Shown piece after piece: positions 59,782 to 64,000 of a stretch of 64,000 bases of DNA. The DNA comes from Rhizophagus irregularis (taxonomy: Eukaryota; Glomeromycota; Glomeromycetes; Glomerales; Glomeraceae): assembly GCF_026210795.1 (NCBI RefSeq), contig NC_089434.1, positions 3,100,001-3,164,000 of the forward strand, read 5' to 3'. The notes beneath the pieces were generated by a model. That model was not told where the DNA came from, made no database searches, and saw nothing but the letters and a program-made list of their open reading frames with translations. The translations under genes and the position numbers were made by a program. Position 1 is the stretch's first letter, and every line of letters starts with the position of its first letter.

Positions 59782-60399
59782 TATATAAGTGTTAACAAAA
59801 TTGTCAAATTGAAATTATAGTATTATAAAATATAAATTTTACTATTTAAATATTTAAGATTACAAGTTATTTATAGTATAATTAAAAAAATATTTAATTT
59901 TTTTGTATAATTTTTATATATTTAATACTAAATAAATATAGCATTATTGTGATTTAATATATTATAGTATAAGCTTTATATATTATAATTAATTTTAATA
60001 GCAAGTATAAAGTTATATAATTTTCTTAAATTATTAAATGTCAAAATATTTGCAAAAAATATTTTTTTTGAATTTTAGCAAAAAGAAATAATTTGGCCAA
60101 AAATCCATTATAGTTTATATTAAATATCTGAAATTCTTTAAATATTATATAGTTAAAAAATAATAATTATTATTATATAGAATATAGTATTTTACTTTAT
60201 ATATAACTATTAGTATTTATTTTAATAAATTTATAAATGTACTGCAGTTAGTATATTTATTAAGAAATAATTTATTAGTAAAAATATTATTAAAATTTTT
60301 AAATTATACGATTTTTTTTTAAATGTACTTGTATTTTATTTATCAAAAAATAAAGTTGTTTGTCAAAAATAAAATGAAATAGTAAACAATTTCAATATA

Positions 60400-60700
60400 C
60401 AGTCAACTCTCTATAAATACATCACTAATACATTCCCTTGGAACCAGGTATAAGAGTGCATTTAAAGAGGATGTGCATTTATAGAATACATATAAATCTA
60501 TATGATATTAATCTAAAATTAAGGTAATACAAAAATTTTATAAGTAAACTATATAAAATTTTTTTATAAAAAGTGCATTTACAGAATACATATATATAAA
60601 AACCATGCATTTAGCATAAAGGCCCAAGTTGGGACTAGATAAAAGGTGCATTTATAGAGGATGTGCATTTATAGAGAGTGCATTTATAGAGAATTGACTG
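60400..60700. mobile_element. pogo-type MITE with internal GTGCATTTATAGA repeats
   Basis: Ends CAGTCAACTCTCTATAAATA and, inward from the right, CAGTCAATTCTCTATAAATG, flanked by TA (60398-60399 and 60701-60702). At least four copies of GTGCATTTATAGAG lie near the right end, i.e. the terminal motif has been multiplied internally. Confidence 0.87.
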
Positions 60701-60702
60701 TA

Positions 60703-61313
60703 ATAAAATTCACTAGTTTCAACAAGCAAGCAACTTTATCAAGGAATTTCAAATTTGTAAACTTTATAAATACCATTTGAAAAATTCTATTTATTTACCT
60801 AATTTGTAGATATATACATTAAAATAAAATAGAATTATTCTAAAAAGATTGGACTATATAATTGACTATATTATTAAAATAAAGGTTAAAATAAATAACA
60901 AAAATTAAATCAAATAAAATACAATAAATGCACTGACATCTATAATTAATAAAATTAATTCTATAAAATAAAGGTTATTTACTTTCAAATTTAATAAATT
61001 TTAAATAAATAAAGTTATATTTAAAATAACTCAGCAAAAATTTGATTATTTTTAAATACTAGTTAATATTTTATTTTTTGGTTTTAATAATAATCACAAA
61101 AAAAATTTAATCAAGTAACATTAAAGTAAGGAGAAGATTATTTTTTTCTTTTAATTTTCATAATTTTTATTTACATGGATCTTGTATATGTGAAAAGTAA
61201 AAAGATTTTTGAAATAATAATATATTTGAATTTTATTCTGTTTTATTTTATTTTTTTTTTTTGTAAAGTCACGGAATATATAACTTTTAGTTGGATTCTA
61301 TTATGTTATACAA
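60703..61313. other. AT-rich 3' flank of the PBDC1-like gene
   Basis: No gene recognised. The right part must contain the 3' untranslated region of the minus-strand gene. The open frame at 61175-61504 (plus) overlaps that gene antisense and is not credible. Confidence 0.4.
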
Positions 61314-62067
61314 TTACAGTGTTGTTTTCTTTTGAGCTAAATGAGAATTCAGGCCTTGCTTATTTCTTGCTATTTCAATTGCATAAAACTATAAGAAAAT
61401 TAAAAGATCATATAAGCAAAAGAATTTCAAAAATGCAGAAAATTACCCGTACCTGCATCCGTGTAACTATAATCCAAGATCAAAAAAAAGGATGGTTAAA
61501 CTAATATGATCATCACAATCTCATTCCCGATCATTGTATCTGTGTAAGACCCCACAATAAACTTACCAAACATTGTGTTTTCTTCAGTATAATCACCATC
61601 AACATTTTTTCTTAATAAGGTACCAAAATTATAATCACTAACACGCTTTTCATATTTCATAATCCAATTTCTCCAAATTTCTTTTCCGTTGGTAGATTTC
61701 ATTTCTTCTTCATCTATTTCAATTAATGAAAAATTTGGGAAAGTATTTTGAAAATCTTGATAAATTTCATCATCAATTCTAATTAAGATAAAAAAACTAT
61801 TTTAATTTTTTTAAAAATATTATTTTTTTTTTTTTAATAAAATTCTTATATGAATAAATAATTACGGCGTTAATCGAAGAGATTTTCCATCAATACTCGA
61901 TATTAATCTAAAATATGTTTCTGCATATTGCGTGGCTTTGACCGCCCATTGCTTTTCTTTTTAAAGAAAAGTTTTTATTATTTAATAAATAGGAAAAAAA
62001 AAAAAAGAATTAAAAACTAACCAATCTCTGGGAGTTGTTCAAGTTCATCAGCGCTAGGTAGTGCCAT
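61314..62067 (-). CDS. PBDC1: PBDC1-family protein (UPF0368-like)
   Basis: A small conserved eukaryotic protein of the PBDC1 family (yeast YPL225W), reported to act in folding of translation factors; the sequence itself does not show this. Exons are 62067-62022 (MALPSADELEQLPEI), 61956-61866, 61778-61567, 61466-61453 (14 nt) and 61388-61314. The sum is 438 nt, closing at 145 residues, normal for the family. Recognised blocks are EKQWAVKATQYAETYFRLIS, the DYNFGTLLR core followed by DGDYTEENTMF, then, through the microexon, VTRMQ and FYAIEIARNKQG. An upstream in-frame ATG at 62211 would add an implausible N-terminal stretch and was rejected. It diverges from the SEC2-like gene over 520 bp. Confidence 0.88.
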
Positions 62068-62587
62068 GGTGGTTTTAACCGTGATTGTAAAAAGTTTGGA
62101 ATAAAAACAATAAAAACGAAAAGCTAGAAAACTAAAATCCGAAATTGACCATCCTCTGTTTTTTTTAGGTATTGAATTCAAAAAAATTGCAACCAACGGT
62201 GAACCAATCAAAATTAATTTGGTAAATTGAACTTAGCCACATAACCGCCATTTCGATGATATTTTAATTTACATATCACATTGCTTCTCTTTTTTTTGTT
62301 TCAATTAAGCATAAAAGATTTCGTGGTTTAAAATCGTAAGAAAACTTTTTTTTCTTTTTCTTTCTTTGTTTATTTTATAATTTAAACCGGTAAGAAAAAC
62401 CAACCTTGGTTTTGCCTTTAATTGCGCAACTTGGTTAGATCCAAATCGATATACGTTATTGTAGAACACCTTTCAACCTTCCTACTATTTTATACAAAAA
62501 AAAATATATATATTCTCAAGTTGTATTTTTATATACTTTATTTTATAATTTTTTTTTTTTTTTGTAATATTAACTTAACAATTCGTC
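62068..62587. promoter_or_regulatory. Divergent promoter region between PBDC1-like and SEC2-like genes
   Basis: 520 bp between opposite start codons, with C/T-rich tracts (TTTTTCTTTTTCTTTCTTTG near 62347) and T-runs before the SEC2-like ATG. No factor site claimed. Confidence 0.4.
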
Positions 62588-64000
62588 ATGACTGAAGCCG
62601 AGCCACCTACAATTCCTGTAACAAACGGAGCTAAAGATTATACAGCAAAAGACATTGAAAAATTACATGCTAGAATTCAAGCAGTCATTGATAAACCTCC
62701 AGTATCTAGTCCAAAAGTACAATCTAATACAGATTCTATACCGAGCGTTGTGCTAGAAGAATCTGCCAAGGTTTCAAATGAATCAGGTTCATTGAATGAT
62801 CAACTTTTAACATCTGCTGATACGACAATTAAAGCTTGTGAGAATGAAGTTATTGAAAATGATTTAAAGGAATGTTATTGTCAAAAATTAAGTATAATTC
62901 CTGGAACAGCGAATTGTAATAGATGTGAAAGAGTTGTTCCTGCGTTAGTAGATTTACATAAACAACGTTTACAACAGCTTGACGATTTAGAAGTTGCTAA
63001 TAATAGGATAAAAGAAGAATTTGACAAAGTAGAAAGGCAAAATGACGAAATTGAGAATTTACGTAAAAGAATTGAAGAATTGGAAGATCAAATTGATGTA
63101 AAAACTGATGAATTTATTGCTTTACAAAAAGATATGGCTATATTAAATGATAAATTTGTCGATGAAATTACTAAAGTTGCCGAATTACAGCATTCTAAAG
63201 AGGTAGTTGAAGGCGAATTGGAAGAATTAAGTAGAGTTTTGTTTGAGCAAGCCAATGGAATGGTTGCTTCAGCTGCAAAAGAAAGATATGATTTAGAAGT
63301 TCAACAAAAAGCATTAGAAAAGCAACTTAAAGAAACTCAGGAACGTCTAATGGCCGAGAGTTCTCAGCTTAAAGAATTAAGAGAGAAAATGGAACAATTA
63401 GTACAAAATCAACCACAACCAGAAAGTAAAAGATCAAGCTCAAGTGATCCTTCATTTAGAGCAAGTATTGATTTCGCTGAACTATTTGGTTTACGTGAAA
63501 AATCACCCGACGCTGCTGCTACTTTACCTGGTCCTACAGGAGTCGACGGAATTGGTATTGATAATGAATTGATTGCAGATTTTCAGGAATTTGTTGAACA
63601 AAGTCCGACTGTAAGGCTTCAAAAAATTCATACTATTCCTTTTATGCGTCATTGTTTAGAAGAAGATGTGGATCCTTGTATGAGATTTGGAAGTAACCCT
63701 CGTGTCTCTTCACGTAGAATAGTTGATGCTATTGTTGCAAACACTTGTTTTATTGAAGAATCTCCTCCTGGTGCTGATAAAGAACAAGCTTTAAATTCAC
63801 ATTCTCCCATTCGTAATTCTGCTTCTAAGCCGATGTTATGGGAACGTCTTTCAGGAAATTCAAATTCTCCAAGGATAGGTTGTCAATGTTGTGGTCGGAT
63901 TGGTCCTTTGCCTTTTCAATATCGTATAACGAATTTAGATGATTGGTCTTTAATTGATCGTTATTGCCGTGATCGGCTGGTGGCTGTTTGCGAATTTTAC
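62588..64000 (+). CDS. SEC2: SEC2/Rabin8-like Rab guanine nucleotide exchange factor, 5' part
   Basis: An open frame of 471 codons from the ATG at 62588 (MTEAEPPTIP) to the window edge with no stop and no evident intron. A cysteine pair block CYCQKL ... CNRCERVV lies at about residues 97-118. Then comes a long coiled coil (about 120-275) with EVVEGELEELSRVLFEQANG and MVASAAKERYDLE, the Sec2 GEF signature (E-E-L-x-x-L-x-x-x-L-F-E-x-A-N-x-M-V). This is the domain that activates Sec4/Rab8 in polarised exocytosis. A Ser-rich linker follows, then a Cys-containing domain (PFMRHCLEEDVDPCMRFG, CQCCGRIG) as in fungal Sec2-related proteins and Rabin8. The C-terminus is outside the window. Confidence 0.85.
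   Translation, partial: MTEAEPPTIPVTNGAKDYTAKDIEKLHARIQAVIDKPPVSSPKVQSNTDSIPSVVLEESAKVSNESGSLNDQLLTSADTTIKACENEVIENDLKECYCQKLSIIPGTANCNRCERVVPALVDLHKQRLQQLDDLEVANNRIKEEFDKVERQNDEIENLRKRIEELEDQIDVKTDEFIALQKDMAILNDKFVDEITKVAELQHSKEVVEGELEELSRVLFEQANGMVASAAKERYDLEVQQKALEKQLKETQERLMAESSQLKELREKMEQLVQNQPQPESKRSSSSDPSFRASIDFAELFGLREKSPDAAATLPGPTGVDGIGIDNELIADFQEFVEQSPTVRLQKIHTIPFMRHCLEEDVDPCMRFGSNPRVSSRRIVDAIVANTCFIEESPPGADKEQALNSHSPIRNSASKPMLWERLSGNSNSPRIGCQCCGRIGPLPFQYRITNLDDWSLIDRYCRDRLVAVCEFY

Noticed and set aside
61175-61504. 109-codon plus-strand frame.
   Set aside because: It is antisense to the last two exons and an intron of the PBDC1-like gene, which has clear family motifs.
1-64000. 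tRNA, rRNA, snRNA genes.
   Set aside because: I looked for B-box-like GGTTCRANNCC sequences with a matching cloverleaf and for conserved rRNA blocks and saw none; a covariance-model scan would be decisive.

Overview
The window looks like nuclear DNA of an AT-rich, transposon-laden fungus. An arbuscular mycorrhizal fungus of the Rhizophagus type fits best, but that is an inference. The protein-coding genes are fungal (a stand-alone SPT8 SAGA subunit, COX18, DHH1, MED13, mitochondrial uL15m, a SEC2-like Rab GEF). They are cut by many short GT-AG introns (plus two GC-AG introns), and the DNA between them is very AT-rich and packed with DNA-transposon relics. No rRNA, tRNA or CRISPR array was recognised.

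Layout. 1-10.3 kb is a repeat compartment: a broken MULE transposase end, long hairpins, arrays of palindromic satellites inside hAT-like elements, and two convergent arrays of exon-like cassettes. 10.3-18.6 kb holds a frameshifted LINE on the minus strand (ORF1 gag-like; ORF2 endonuclease, reverse transcriptase and RNase H). 18.6-24 kb is AT-rich spacer with small DNA transposons (MITEs) and a degenerate Tc1-like element. 24-38.8 kb is a compact gene island: MED13 (-), 3-ketoacyl-CoA thiolase (+), AFG1 ATPase (-), cyclophilin-40 (+), COX18 (-), SPT8 (+), ATX1 copper chaperone (-). 38.9-47.7 kb holds a pogo/Tigger transposase fragment and a 7-kb hAT element. The hAT has a decayed BED-finger transposase gene, a palindromic satellite, exon-like cassettes and a fragment of an ALYREF-like gene, and a smaller MITE is nested at its left tip. 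49-53 kb is AT-rich with foldback repeats. 53-57.2 kb holds mitochondrial ribosomal protein uL15m (+) and DHH1 (-). 57.2-61.3 kb is AT-rich with three MITEs. 61.3-64 kb holds a PBDC1-like gene (-) and the 5' part of a SEC2-like gene (+) that runs off the window.

How the genes relate. The island genes are unrelated housekeeping functions: transcription (MED13, SPT8), mitochondrial metabolism and biogenesis (thiolase, AFG1, COX18), chaperoning (CYP40) and copper delivery (ATX1). They are packed head-to-head and tail-to-tail with gaps of about 40-400 bp, so promoters and 3' ends are probably shared regions. COX18, AFG1 and ATX1 all bear on respiratory or copper biology, but nothing in the sequence shows co-regulation.

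The most interesting signal is a group of hAT-type elements that share the terminus TAGAGYTC(TG). Each carries its own short subterminal repeats and a different tandem satellite whose unit is itself a palindrome (51 bp, 52 bp and about 105 bp). One of these elements encodes the remains of the transposase. A second unexplained signal is three tandem arrays, with periods of about 105-125 bp (exactly 111 bp in one), in which every unit looks like a tiny exon between a 3' and a 5' splice site. Exon coordinates below were read by hand; those whose frame closes exactly are stated as such, and others may be off by a base or two.
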